DNA of 41,592 bases from Patescibacteria group bacterium (GTDB lineage Bacteria > Patescibacteriota > Dojkabacteria > JAKAPS01), in NCBI GenBank assembly GCA_025450075.1, contig JANWIC010000017.1, positions 1 through 41,592 on the forward strand. Reading direction: 5' to 3'. Below the pieces are notes generated by a model. It did no database searches, was not told where the DNA came from, and was given only the letters and a program-made list of their open reading frames with translations. The position numbers and the translations under genes were made by a program. How positions within the stretch are numbered: the first letter of the stretch is position 1; every line of letters begins with the position of its first letter. Positions 8,898 through 18,025 of the stretch are shown here, in pieces.

Positions 8898-10456
8898 AAA
8901 AAGACCTGAATACAACTTTTCCATTTGGAGTTTTACTTATCCTTGACGGATGGGGCGAGGCTTCGTATAGCGAGTATAATGCTGTTAAACTTGCCCATAC
9001 ACCACATATGGATTATCTGTATAATCATGGTTATTCTACATTTCTTGGCGCATCGGGAGAAGATGTCGGACTTCCCAATGGAACTATTGGAAACAGTGAA
9101 GTCGGGCATTTAAATATTGGTGGGGGTCGTGTTGTCATGCAAGAAGTGCTTAAAATTAATTCTGAAATTACCAATGGGAAATTTTTCCATAATCCTGTTC
9201 TTCGGGATGGAATACAACATGCAATAGATACTAATAAGAGTATCCATATTATTGGTCTTTTAAGTGATGCATCTGTGCATTCATCGAATGAACATGCTTA
9301 TGCCATATTAAAACTTTGTGCTGATATGGGGGTACATGATCGTGTATATATTCATGCAATTACTGATGGAAGAGATACACCAGTTGATTCTTCCTATCGA
9401 TATATAACTGAGCTACAAGTAAAAATGCAACTGTATCATGTCGGTGAAATTGCCTCAGTTATGGGAAGATATTATGCAATGGATCGTGACCAAAGATGGG
9501 ACAGGGTTGAGAAAGCATACCACTCTCTTCTCTCACCTGACGAACCAATTTTTGACAATCCGTTCGATGGAATTCGAACATCGTATAACGATCACAAAAC
9601 TGATGAGTTTATTCTTCCGTTTCATGTAAAAGTAAAGGAAATGGTAAATGCGCAAATTCATGATGGAGACACTGTCATTTTTTTTAATTTTCGTGAAGAC
9701 CGCGCTAGGGAATTAACCATTTCATTCCTCAAACCTGATTTTCATGAATTTCCAATTCAACCTATTCATCCATATTTCATTACTATGACTGAATACGAGA
9801 ATGGGTTATGTGAGCATATTGCGTATGAGCCTGAAAAAGTAGAAGGTACATTGTCAGAAATATTGAGTTTAGAAGAATTATATCAATTCAAAATAGCTGA
9901 AACAGAAAAATATGCTCATGTTACATACTTTTTTAATGGAGGAAGAGAAGTTGAATTCCCATTGGAAGACAGGTATATGATTCCTTCTCTTAAGATTCCC
10001 ACATTTGATTTAGAACCACAAATGCGTGCAAGAGAAATTGCAGATGAGCTAGTAAAACGGATTGAAAGCAAAAAGTACAAACTTCTTGTTGCAAATCTTG
10101 CAAATGCCGATATGGTTGGCCATACCGGAAACCTACAAGCAACAATAAAGGCATGTGAGGTAGTAGATTCGTGTGTTGGAAAAGTATATGAAGAAGTCAT
10201 AAAGTTTGGTGGGTTTTTAATCATTACAGCTGACCATGGAAATGCTGAGGTAAAATATCTGGAAGATCGAAAACAGATCTCAACAAGTCATACATGTAAT
10301 CCTGTGCCTTTTATATATACATCCCCTTTTGCTTCAGATAAAATAAAAGTTGATAAAGGGAGGTTAGGAGATGTTGCACCGACCATACTAAATAGGCTAG
10401 GATTAATGAGAAGTGCAGGAATGACAGGTCGTGATCTATTACATACATATGATTGA
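8894..10456 (+). CDS. gpmI: 2,3-bisphosphoglycerate-independent phosphoglycerate mutase
   Basis: The 520-residue protein interconverts 3- and 2-phosphoglycerate, the step before enolase. It has the full alkaline-phosphatase-superfamily pattern: LLILDGWGEA with first metal Asp; IGNSEVGHLNIGGGRVV with the phosphoserine; HAITDGRDTPVDSS; MGRYYAMDRDQRWDR; NFREDRAREL; the second metal cluster near NADMVGHTG; and TADHGNAE with SHTCNPVPFIY. Length matches the family (about 510 residues). The 4-bp overlap with eno and 8-bp overlap with the PfkB gene place it in the middle of the operon. Confidence 0.95.
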   Translation: MKKDLNTTFPFGVLLILDGWGEASYSEYNAVKLAHTPHMDYLYNHGYSTFLGASGEDVGLPNGTIGNSEVGHLNIGGGRVVMQEVLKINSEITNGKFFHNPVLRDGIQHAIDTNKSIHIIGLLSDASVHSSNEHAYAILKLCADMGVHDRVYIHAITDGRDTPVDSSYRYITELQVKMQLYHVGEIASVMGRYYAMDRDQRWDRVEKAYHSLLSPDEPIFDNPFDGIRTSYNDHKTDEFILPFHVKVKEMVNAQIHDGDTVIFFNFREDRARELTISFLKPDFHEFPIQPIHPYFITMTEYENGLCEHIAYEPEKVEGTLSEILSLEELYQFKIAETEKYAHVTYFFNGGREVEFPLEDRYMIPSLKIPTFDLEPQMRAREIADELVKRIESKKYKLLVANLANADMVGHTGNLQATIKACEVVDSCVGKVYEEVIKFGGFLIITADHGNAEVKYLEDRKQISTSHTCNPVPFIYTSPFASDKIKVDKGRLGDVAPTILNRLGLMRSAGMTGRDLLHTYD

Positions 10457-11441
10457 TACACTTGGAGAAAAATTGGATGTTTTTGTCATAGGAGGAGCGA
10501 TGATGGATACTTTCATCTTCCCTGAAGAAGGTGTATTGCAGTCAGAGAATGGCAAAGATTTGATCGCATTTACCTATGGATCAAAAATTCCCATTTCACG
10601 AGTACATTCTGATATTGGGGGTGGAGGCGCAAATACTGCAGTAGGTCTTGCAAGACATGGTTTAAAAACTTCACTTCATACAAAACTTGGCAAAGATGAA
10701 TATGCGGATATTATTAGAAAAAGACTTAAGGAAGAACAGGTTAGCACTACACATATTAAAATGGGGACAATCCAGACCGGTATGTCCATTATTCTTCAAG
10801 GGCTTGGGAGAGATAGAACAATCTTTACGTACAGGGGAACAAATTCAGAAATGAGTTCTTCTGATATACCATCTGATATATACAAACATACCCGATATAT
10901 TCTCGTAAATGCACTCTATGATTCAACTTCTAATATGATTATGGATATCGTACAAAAAACTAGAGAAAGTGGAGTAAAAGTTGCATTATCTCTTGGCAGA
11001 AGCGAAATATATTTCCAGGGCAACCATCTAGTTGAAATTATGCCTGCAATCGACCTGTTAATTGTAAATGAGGAGGAATCCCAAGCACTGTATCATGTTC
11101 TGACAAATAACTTCCATAAAGAATTTGAAGAATGTGATGCATGTCATAAGACAACAAATGAAATATTGCAATTCCTTCATGACAGTGGTGTTGCAACCGT
11201 AGGTGTTACCCTTGGTGCATCTGGAGTAAAATTCATTGATGAACATAATACGTTGTATGCATATCCCTCCAAAAAAGCTGAGGCTGTGAATACGACAGGT
11301 CTTGGAGATGCCTTTTTTGCAGGATTTTTAGCATATACTGTAATGGGAAAAAGTATTGAAGAGGCAGCATTACATGGTATTGATAATGCAGTTTCAGTAA
11401 TGGGATATTTAGGTGCACAAATTGGACTTTTACGATCATGA
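10449..11441 (+). CDS. PfkB/ribokinase-family sugar kinase
   Basis: I chose ATG 10449 (MIDTLGEKLDVFVIGG) because the beta-strand DVFVIGGAMMD follows directly; an upstream ATG at 10431 would add six residues. The 330-residue product has both PfkB signatures: GGGGANTAVGLARHG near residue 55 and the C-terminal NTTGLGDAFFAGFLAY, with the catalytic Asp in GLGD. Such kinases phosphorylate sugars, nucleosides or sugar phosphates with ATP. The acceptor cannot be told from sequence. Position after gpmI suggests a fructose-phosphate, ribose or nucleoside substrate feeding glycolysis, which is inference. Its ATGA overlap with the acyl-CoA synthetase gene is 4 bp. Confidence 0.88.
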   Translation: MIDTLGEKLDVFVIGGAMMDTFIFPEEGVLQSENGKDLIAFTYGSKIPISRVHSDIGGGGANTAVGLARHGLKTSLHTKLGKDEYADIIRKRLKEEQVSTTHIKMGTIQTGMSIILQGLGRDRTIFTYRGTNSEMSSSDIPSDIYKHTRYILVNALYDSTSNMIMDIVQKTRESGVKVALSLGRSEIYFQGNHLVEIMPAIDLLIVNEEESQALYHVLTNNFHKEFEECDACHKTTNEILQFLHDSGVATVGVTLGASGVKFIDEHNTLYAYPSKKAEAVNTTGLGDAFFAGFLAYTVMGKSIEEAALHGIDNAVSVMGYLGAQIGLLRS

Positions 11442-13519
11442 TTAATCTTTCAACTATACAATCAATTGCTGTTATTGGAGCATCAAATGAACGAAAGAAG
11501 CTTGGCTATAGTATATTGAAAAATATTTTAGATTACGGATTTTCTGGTAAAGTTTATCCAATTAATTTAAAGGAAGAAGCAATTGCAAATCTTCGTTCAT
11601 ACAAATCCGTTATGGAAATTTCCGAACGGATTGATCTTGCTGTCATAGCTATCCCTGCACCATTTGTTAAAGAGGTTCTTCAGGAATGTGTAAAAAAAAC
11701 AATTCCTCTTGTCATCATCATTTCTGCGGGATTTAAAGAAACGGGAGATGAAGGAAAGAAATTGGAAATTGAATTGCTACAAACTATAACCCATTCTCAA
11801 ACTCGAATTATCGGTCCGAATTGTTTAGGAATGATCCTTGCACAATCTCATGTAAATGCTTCATTTGCAGCAAATTTTCCTTCATATGATCCGATATCAT
11901 TTATCTCACAATCCGGAGCATTAGGAACTGCGTTTCTCGATTGGATTGATGAAAATGATCTTGGTATTGACTCATTTATCTCAATTGGAAACAAATCGGA
12001 TATTGATGAAAACATCTTGCTGGAGCAATTGGATAATCAAAAGGTTATTGCTTGTTATTTGGAAGATATTAAAGACGGGAAAAAATTAATGGAAATTGGA
12101 TATATTAAAAATCAAAAGCGACCGGTACTTGTATTAAAACCTGGAAAAAGTGAAGCAGCTGCAAAAGCGATTTCATCTCATACAGGCTCTTTGGCGGGAG
12201 GCCATGTTGCTATTAGCACGGCACTGAAACAATCTGGATATATTGAAGTAAATACAATTGGTGAATTGTTTAACAAAATTAAAGCGTTTGCATGGCAGCC
12301 AATACCAAAAAGCAATAAGATAGCAATTGTGACCAATGCAGGAGGACCTGCAGTTATCACAACCGATCTTATTATTGAAAAAGGAATGAGACTTGCAGAC
12401 ATAGATGAGAAGACACATGCTCTACTTCAAGAAAAATTACCAAGAACCGCAAACATGCATAATCCCATTGACGTTATTGGTGATGCACTTTCTGACAGGT
12501 ATGTAGCAGCAATGGAAGCAGTATTGCAAGAAGATGAGGTGTCAGCACTTCTTGTGCTACTTACTCCTCAAATCATGACAGAAATTGAACTGACAGCAAA
12601 GCTTATTGGAACTATGACAAAATATAATAAGCCGATTATTGCCTCATTTATTGGAGGTACATTAGTAGAAAAAGGCATGAAATTGCTTGCCAAAGAAAAA
12701 ATTCCTGCATATCATTTCCCTGAAACTGCAGTCGATGTATTATCATCAATGGTTTGGTATGGTGATTATGTTAAAAAGCATGAAACTTCCCTTGTTGCCT
12801 CTTCCCAAAGCATGTATTATGCAGCTTCTCATGGGTATATAAGCGAGAAATACATAGAAGCGCAAAGACATAATCTGAAAGCATTCAGTCCGAATATTTC
12901 TGAACAGATTGCAAAACGATACAATATCCCGGTACCCGAATCATCTATATGTGCCACAAGTGATGAAGCATTAACACATATCTCGCAAACAGTTCACTAC
13001 CCTTGCGCTTTAAAGATATCATCACCTACTCTCTTGCATAAAAGTGATATTGGTGGTGTTATAACCGATATTCAAGATGATAATGGTGTACGAGTAGCCT
13101 TTGATAAACTTGAGGGCATAATAGAGCACCACAGCATCTTTGATGCGCATATAGAAGTACAGCCATATATAACTGACGGGTTATATACGATAATTGGTGC
13201 ACAACGTGATGCAAATTTTGGTGTGGTCCTCTTATTTGGGCAAGGAGGTATCTATACTGAACTCATGCATGATACCACAACCCGCATTGCACCTATTTCA
13301 AAAAATATGACACTTGAAATGATTGATGAAACGAAAATTGCCTCCATCCTTCATGGAATCCGTGGACAGGACCCACTTCCCCTTGATGGGATCGTTCAAA
13401 CTTTGCAAGCAGTCCAGGATTTAATGCTGGATTACCCTTTTATTAGTTCAATTGATATTAATCCGTTGATTGTTGGGAAAAGCGGATCTTTTGCTGTAGA
13501 TATTAAGATCCTTTTATAA
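11438..13519 (+). CDS. Acetate/acyl-CoA synthetase, ADP-forming, fused alpha-beta
   Basis: The 693-residue protein contains, in order: a CoA-binding Rossmann domain (IAVIGASNERKKLGYSI); two succinyl-CoA-synthetase-like ligase domains (IIGPNCLGM, SQSGALG and the phosphohistidine region SSHTGSLAGG); and a C-terminal ATP-grasp domain (ALKISSPTLLHKSDIGGV, LFGQGGIY, IDINPLIV). Enzymes of this type make ATP from ADP, phosphate and acetyl-CoA, releasing acetate. They are common in archaea and fermenting bacteria without phosphotransacetylase/acetate kinase. The fusion of alpha and beta parts is one of the known architectures. It ends the rightward carbon-metabolism operon, which would give substrate-level ATP. 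Its last 17 bp overlap the convergent phosphomutase gene. Confidence 0.92.
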   Translation: MINLSTIQSIAVIGASNERKKLGYSILKNILDYGFSGKVYPINLKEEAIANLRSYKSVMEISERIDLAVIAIPAPFVKEVLQECVKKTIPLVIIISAGFKETGDEGKKLEIELLQTITHSQTRIIGPNCLGMILAQSHVNASFAANFPSYDPISFISQSGALGTAFLDWIDENDLGIDSFISIGNKSDIDENILLEQLDNQKVIACYLEDIKDGKKLMEIGYIKNQKRPVLVLKPGKSEAAAKAISSHTGSLAGGHVAISTALKQSGYIEVNTIGELFNKIKAFAWQPIPKSNKIAIVTNAGGPAVITTDLIIEKGMRLADIDEKTHALLQEKLPRTANMHNPIDVIGDALSDRYVAAMEAVLQEDEVSALLVLLTPQIMTEIELTAKLIGTMTKYNKPIIASFIGGTLVEKGMKLLAKEKIPAYHFPETAVDVLSSMVWYGDYVKKHETSLVASSQSMYYAASHGYISEKYIEAQRHNLKAFSPNISEQIAKRYNIPVPESSICATSDEALTHISQTVHYPCALKISSPTLLHKSDIGGVITDIQDDNGVRVAFDKLEGIIEHHSIFDAHIEVQPYITDGLYTIIGAQRDANFGVVLLFGQGGIYTELMHDTTTRIAPISKNMTLEMIDETKIASILHGIRGQDPLPLDGIVQTLQAVQDLMLDYPFISSIDINPLIVGKSGSFAVDIKILL

Positions 13520-14870
13520 CCCTATCGATGAGGGAGAGAATTTCTACAGTCTTTTGATCGACAATACTCTTTTGTAATGATTCTACATTTAATCGGATGA
13601 GTGGTTCAGTATTTGAAGCTCTTAAATTAAAACGCCACAATGGATATTCAAATGAAATACCGTCAATATCTGTAAAGGTCGAGCCATCAAAATATTTTTC
13701 TTTTACAACCTGTAAAATCTCATCAGCTTTTGTCGTTTCAATATCTCTCTCTCCTGAAATGAAATATTTTGATACAAGCTGGTCATATAAATCGCTAATA
13801 TGGCTGCACTTTTCAAGAAGCTGCAGCATGATGATAAGCGCAACCATGCCATTATCAGCAAAAAAATAGTCTCTGAAATAATAATGACCTGTTATTTCAC
13901 CGCCAAATATCGCATTTTCTCTTCTCATTGTCTCTTTAATAAAGGAATGTCCTGCTTTATCAATAACCAGCTTGCCACCAAGTGATGCAACAGTATCTTT
14001 TACTGCCCAGATAAGACGGGGATCTGAATATATTGTTGAACCTGGAAACAATTGAAGGAAATATTTAGCAAGTACACAGGTGGTAAAATATCCATCCAAT
14101 GATTCTCCATGCTGGTTATAGAAAAAAGAACGGTCTGCATCCCCATCCCACGCAATAGCAAAATCTGCTCCGACTTCTCGTATTTTCTCTTCAGTTTCTA
14201 CTCGAAGTTCTGGAATCATCGGGTCAGGCCTTCCTTTCGGAAATGTTCCGTCAGGAGTAAAGTTTAATTCAACAACCTCTAACGGTAGATTCCCAAGATG
14301 GATTAATCTTTGAAGCGCAAGACCGGACATGCCAAAGTTCGCATTTGCCACAATCTTATAATGCTTTGTTAAAGGGATCTTTAAAAAAGATAATACTTTA
14401 TGACAATAATCATCAAGGATATCTTTTTCAACTATGGTTCCCTTTCTTTCACTTACAATCTTTTGTCCGCTTAAAACCCAATCTCTGATTTGAGGAATTC
14501 CACTATCACCTGCGATCGGTATTGCACCAGTTCTGACCATTTTAACCCCATTATATTCGCGGGGATTATGAGATGCAGAAATAGCTATACCTCCATCATA
14601 GCCGTAGTGTGCTACAGTAAAATACATCATATCAGTTGAAATTTGTCCGATATTGATGACATTTACTCCAGCATCTACGAATCCTCTTATTGCAGCCTCT
14701 GCAAGAGATGGACCTGAAATACGAACATCATGTCCAACTACTACATCGACAGGATGGATATATGCAGCATATGCCTGAGCGACTCGATAAGCAATGTCTT
14801 CATTTATCGTATCAGGGTAAATTCCTCTGACATCATAAGCTCTAAAAATGGCAGGATCTATTGTAGGCAT
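13503..14870 (-). CDS. manB: Phosphomannomutase/phosphoglucomutase
   Basis: The 455-residue protein belongs to the alpha-D-phosphohexomutase family, which interconverts 1- and 6-phosphates of glucose or mannose. All four active-site elements are present: phosphoserine loop AISASHNPREYNGVKM; metal loop DGDADRSFF; sugar-binding loop GGEITGHYYFRDYFFADNG; and phosphate-binding loop RASNTEPLIRLN. The N-terminus IFRAYDVRGIYPDTI is typical for bacterial ManB/AlgC-like enzymes. It probably supplies sugar phosphates for cell-surface polysaccharides. The gene is convergent with the acyl-CoA synthetase gene and overlaps it by 17 bp at the 3' ends. manB is used as a family symbol only; glucose and mannose specificity cannot be separated here. 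Confidence 0.92.
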   Translation of the reverse strand: MPTIDPAIFRAYDVRGIYPDTINEDIAYRVAQAYAAYIHPVDVVVGHDVRISGPSLAEAAIRGFVDAGVNVINIGQISTDMMYFTVAHYGYDGGIAISASHNPREYNGVKMVRTGAIPIAGDSGIPQIRDWVLSGQKIVSERKGTIVEKDILDDYCHKVLSFLKIPLTKHYKIVANANFGMSGLALQRLIHLGNLPLEVVELNFTPDGTFPKGRPDPMIPELRVETEEKIREVGADFAIAWDGDADRSFFYNQHGESLDGYFTTCVLAKYFLQLFPGSTIYSDPRLIWAVKDTVASLGGKLVIDKAGHSFIKETMRRENAIFGGEITGHYYFRDYFFADNGMVALIIMLQLLEKCSHISDLYDQLVSKYFISGERDIETTKADEILQVVKEKYFDGSTFTDIDGISFEYPLWRFNLRASNTEPLIRLNVESLQKSIVDQKTVEILSLIDRVIKGS

Positions 14871-14926
14871 TTGTAGTTTGTTATACCCAACTATACTACA
14901 CTAATATGGATCAGGAGGCAATTAAC

Positions 14927-15502
14927 TTATCTGATTATTATTCTTTCATCATTTCGTTTTCTTCTCATTGGGAATAGTTCTAAATAGATTCTATCATTTA
15001 AATCATTTGGACTACCATATGTGAGACATGCCCATTCCCTACCATCATCACCGACAAAACGAAATGCAGTATGTCGAAGATAGCCAATTTTCGAAGGATT
15101 CGCTCTTATTATTTGAAATGAACTTTCAGGTATATTGCTCATTGTTATTATTGAACGATAAAGCAGAAAGATTCTATTTGATGCAATTGGTGAAAAAATA
15201 CCCTCAGATTGTAATGATGGAAGAATATCTTTCACATATTGTCCAATTCCTAATGCAAGTGCTTTTTGATATAGCTCAGGACTTTGAGTTGCATTATATA
15301 ATTCTTGGAATGCAGCTAGTTTCATTTGATCAGTTAAAGAAGGAATATTATGAAATATGAAGCAAAGTGCTTCATACCATTCTCGAACTGGCTTATGCCA
15401 TACTTCATTCATGTTATCAACACCGAGCCTCTCATCCTCAATAGTCCGTTGTATTTGCTCTAGCTGCTCATGTAAACTATTGCTTATTAATTCATTTCCC
15501 AT
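14927..15502 (-). CDS. Hypothetical protein, paralogue of the next gene upstream
   Basis: The 191-residue product is not recognised. It has no signal peptide or membrane segment, so it is probably cytoplasmic. The first part is helical with a W-x(6)-W-x(2)-AL pattern (EVWHKPVREWYEAL) and later AFQELYNATQSPEL; the C-terminal part is beta-like (YRSIITMSNIPESSFQII, DGREWACLTYG). The same order of elements occurs in the neighbour at 15528-16232 (EKWQDVCVAWGDAL, AFKQVLNALDNRRY, FHSLCDICQVTEGYLGFI). The two look like a diverged tandem duplication. They are 25 bp apart and probably co-transcribed with tRNA-Lys. Function unknown. Confidence 0.7.
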   Translation of the reverse strand: MGNELISNSLHEQLEQIQRTIEDERLGVDNMNEVWHKPVREWYEALCFIFHNIPSLTDQMKLAAFQELYNATQSPELYQKALALGIGQYVKDILPSLQSEGIFSPIASNRIFLLYRSIITMSNIPESSFQIIRANPSKIGYLRHTAFRFVGDDGREWACLTYGSPNDLNDRIYLELFPMRRKRNDERIIIR

Positions 15503-15527
15503 CGGTATATAATTGTAAGATACTTAC

Positions 15528-16232
15528 TTATTTAGGATCAGGCAAATATATTTTCATTCTCCGACCTTCCGCATCAATAATCATTAATTGAAGATCAACG
15601 AATATATTCCATTCATCATCTGAAGATAACCCATTTTCCGAAAATGTATCTTCAATATCAACAACAGGAAAAAATCGAAATCTATTTCCTCTATCATCAC
15701 TATTTTTTGATTGTGGTAGGGAATAAAAATCACCATGGTACATTGCCATAGATGAATATAATATAAATCCCAGATAACCTTCAGTTACTTGACATATATC
15801 GCATAAGCTATGAAAAACTAATCCCACTACCTTTCCAGAACGGTATGTAATTCCCTTTTTCTTACGATCTACTAATTTTGTACCTTCAATTGTTTTGCTA
15901 AACTGTTTTTCGAAATTTATTTTTACCTCTTCTTGAGAGACAGCAAGAAGCATATTAAAATATCTCCTATTATCTAAAGCATTTAATACTTGTTTAAAGG
16001 CAGCAGTATACGTGCTATAGGGAATAGATTCATTGAGATTTGGAAAAACATGTAATATTAATGCATCACCCCATGCAACACATACATCTTGCCATTTTTC
16101 TCGGGTCTGATGTTCTTTCTTCCATTCATTATATTGTGTTAATACTGTTACAACCTCCGCTGCATCATTATCATGTATAGGTGCTTCTGATGGGATAGTA
16201 TCAACAGAGGTTGATGGTTTAGATTCCGACAT
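15528..16232 (-). CDS. Hypothetical protein, tandem paralogue
   Basis: The 234-residue product starts with an acidic, probably disordered stretch of about 30 residues. A helical region with EKWQDVCVAWGDAL and AFKQVLNALDNRRYF follows, then a beta-rich C-terminus ending ...RRMKIYLPDPK. The spacing of Trp and hydrophobic positions matches the neighbour at 14927-15502, which lacks the acidic N-terminal extension. It contains a CDIC pair (LCDICQVTEGYLG), but with only two cysteines in that motif and no obvious partner, zinc binding is doubtful. The start lies 12 bp after tRNA-Lys on the same strand. Function unknown. Confidence 0.7.
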   Translation of the reverse strand: MSESKPSTSVDTIPSEAPIHDNDAAEVVTVLTQYNEWKKEHQTREKWQDVCVAWGDALILHVFPNLNESIPYSTYTAAFKQVLNALDNRRYFNMLLAVSQEEVKINFEKQFSKTIEGTKLVDRKKKGITYRSGKVVGLVFHSLCDICQVTEGYLGFILYSSMAMYHGDFYSLPQSKNSDDRGNRFRFFPVVDIEDTFSENGLSSDDEWNIFVDLQLMIIDAEGRRMKIYLPDPK

Positions 16233-16244
16233 AATAGATTATTA

Positions 16245-16316
16245 TGAGCCGTACAGGACTCGAACCTGTAACCAATAGCTTAAAAGGCTACTGCTCTACC
16301 ATTGAGCTAACGGCCC
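16245..16316 (-). tRNA. tRNA-Lys (TTT)
   Basis: On the minus strand the acceptor GGGCCGT/ACGGCTC has discriminator A. The anticodon stem GTAGC/GCTAT encloses CTTTTAA, so the anticodon is TTT. The T-arm is ACAGGTTCGAGTCCTGT. CCA is not encoded. A promoter lies just upstream (16336-16364), and two hypothetical genes follow on the same strand. Confidence 0.95.
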
Positions 16317-16335
16317 AAAATGACAATACCTGGTA

Positions 16336-16364
16336 ATTTTATACTTAAACCCTTTTAAAGTCAA
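16336..16364 (-). promoter_or_regulatory. Sigma70-type promoter for tRNA-Lys
   Basis: On the minus strand, TTGACT (16359-16364) and TAAAAT (16336-16341) are separated by 17 bp. An overlapping TATAAA (16338-16343) gives 15 bp. The predicted start point is about 12 bp before the tRNA 5' end. The site lies between the parB stop and tRNA-Lys, so it would drive the tRNA and perhaps the two paralogous genes after it. Confidence 0.6.
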
Positions 16365-16376
16365 CTAAAACTGCTA

Positions 16377-17261
16377 TTACACATGATATCCAATATAGCT
16401 GAATCTTTTATATAGTTCATCAAGCTCATCATCATTATTATATGAAATTATGATTTTTCCTCCTTTATGGGTCCTGGTAAAGTATATTTTTCTTCCGATC
16501 AATTTTGTTAGAGCAATTTCCATTTCTCGTGTTTTTTCATCTTTAATCTTTTTTGCTCTTTCTACAGACAATCCAGCAGCCAATTTATCAACAAGCGCTC
16601 TTAGCTGCTTTGCAGATAATTGGTTTTTCAAACACATTTTTAATGCAAGTGCCATTGCATCTTCATTGCCAAGAAGAGGCATAAGCTGCTCTGCTTGGAA
16701 CATATTGATTTCTTCTTGCATGATTGCTCTTTGTACAAAATCAGGAAGTTGTAACAACATCATCCTTTGACTGATTGTTTGTTCGTACACACCGAGCTTT
16801 TCTGAAATTTGAGATAGAGTCATATTGAATTCGGCTTTTAGCTGCATATATGCATTTGCCTCTTCTAAAGGGTTTAAGTCTTTACGTTGCACATTTTCTA
16901 TTATGGCCATTTCAAGAAGTTTTTCACCTGCAGCTTCTTTAATGATGACGGGTACAGTTTTTAATCTTGCTTTTTTTGCGGCAGATAGTCTTCTTTCTCC
17001 TGCAATCAAGCGATATCGACCATTTTTTAACATGGTGACGATAAGCGGAGAAATAAGGCCATGTTCTTTTATTGATTGAGCGAGTTCATCAATTTTACTT
17101 TCAGCATCAACACGAGGTTGATATGGATTCTTTTCAATAAGGGTAATGTCAATTGCAGGATTATATCCGCTCTTTATCTTATTCTCACTCAAGATTTGCG
17201 GGTCAGTACTTGTCAGAAGAGCTGATAATCCTTTTCCAAGTGGGGTGTTATTGTTACTCAT
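16377..17261 (-). CDS. parB: Chromosome-partitioning protein ParB
   Basis: The 294-residue protein has the ParB/Spo0J order: a conserved N-terminal segment (GKGLSALL); the CTP-binding ParB/Srx domain with NPYQPR, HGLISPLIV and GERRLSAAKKA; ENVQRKDLNPLEEA; then a helix-turn-helix (LSQISEKLGVYEQTISQRMMLL) and a C-terminal dimerisation part. ParB binds parS, loads as a CTP-dependent clamp and works with ParA to segregate the origin region. The gene overlaps parA by 8 bp. I saw no palindrome close to the canonical parS (TGTTTCACGTGAAACA) in this window. Confidence 0.95.
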   Translation of the reverse strand: MSNNNTPLGKGLSALLTSTDPQILSENKIKSGYNPAIDITLIEKNPYQPRVDAESKIDELAQSIKEHGLISPLIVTMLKNGRYRLIAGERRLSAAKKARLKTVPVIIKEAAGEKLLEMAIIENVQRKDLNPLEEANAYMQLKAEFNMTLSQISEKLGVYEQTISQRMMLLQLPDFVQRAIMQEEINMFQAEQLMPLLGNEDAMALALKMCLKNQLSAKQLRALVDKLAAGLSVERAKKIKDEKTREMEIALTKLIGRKIYFTRTHKGGKIIISYNNDDELDELYKRFSYIGYHV

Positions 17262-18021
17262 ATCTGTGTACTACTTCTTTAGCTAAATTATGGTATGCTT
17301 TTGCACCTGATGAACTTGGATCATAAATGCTGATCGGTTGCCCATGGGAAGGCGCTTCGGATAATCGTACATTTCGTGGAATAATAGTCTGAAACATTTC
17401 CTCAGGAAAATACTTTTTGATTTCATCAACAACAGAAGTTGATAACTTCGTTCTTGTATCAAACATGGTAAGAATAATTCCAGAAACTGTAAGGTTAGGA
17501 TTAATACCTGTTTTTATCAAAGTAATCGTTTCCATAAGTTGTCCAATTCCTTCCAGTGCATAATATTCGCATTGAACCGGAATGAAAACTGTCTCAGCAG
17601 CCGCCAATGCATTAATGGTAAGAATACCAAGTGAAGGAGGACAATCGATAAGAATAAAATCATATTGATCTTTTACCATATCTACTGCTCGTTTCAATTT
17701 CATTTCACGGGATATTTGGTTTACTAACTCAATTTCAACTCCTGCAAGGGATAAATCAGAAGGAACGAGATAAAGATGGTCTATCTCAGTTGCAAGAAAT
17801 ACTTCACTGATTGTTGCCTGACCAAGCAAAACTTCATAAATTGTCTTTCTTCCGTTTTGTTTATTATTGTATTTCATCCCGAGTCCTGATGTTAGATTAC
17901 TTTGCGGATCTAGATCAATAAGGAGTACTTTCTTTTTTAAGCTTGCAAGGTATACACCCAAATTAAGGGTTGTTGTGGTTTTTCCAACACCACCTTTTTG
18001 GTTTGTAAGGGTAATAACCAT
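17254..18021 (-). CDS. parA: Chromosome-partitioning ATPase ParA
   Basis: The 255-residue ParA/Soj-type ATPase begins immediately with the deviant Walker A motif (TNQKGGVGKTTTTLNLG) and has Walker A' (LLIDLDPQSNLTSGLG) and Walker B (DFILIDCPPSLG). There is no N-terminal DNA-binding extension, which fits chromosomal type ParA. It forms ATP-dependent dimers on the nucleoid, released by ParB. It overlaps parB by 8 bp and follows lepB by 4 bp, giving a lepB-parA-parB transcript order. Confidence 0.95.
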   Translation of the reverse strand: MVITLTNQKGGVGKTTTTLNLGVYLASLKKKVLLIDLDPQSNLTSGLGMKYNNKQNGRKTIYEVLLGQATISEVFLATEIDHLYLVPSDLSLAGVEIELVNQISREMKLKRAVDMVKDQYDFILIDCPPSLGILTINALAAAETVFIPVQCEYYALEGIGQLMETITLIKTGINPNLTVSGIILTMFDTRTKLSTSVVDEIKKYFPEEMFQTIIPRNVRLSEAPSHGQPISIYDPSSSGAKAYHNLAKEVVHRYE

Positions 18022-18025
18022 AATA

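Noticed and set aside
16377-18021. parS site near parAB
   Set aside because: I found no 16-bp palindrome close to the known consensus; the best GTTTCAC-like string lies inside a tRNA gene and has no other half.
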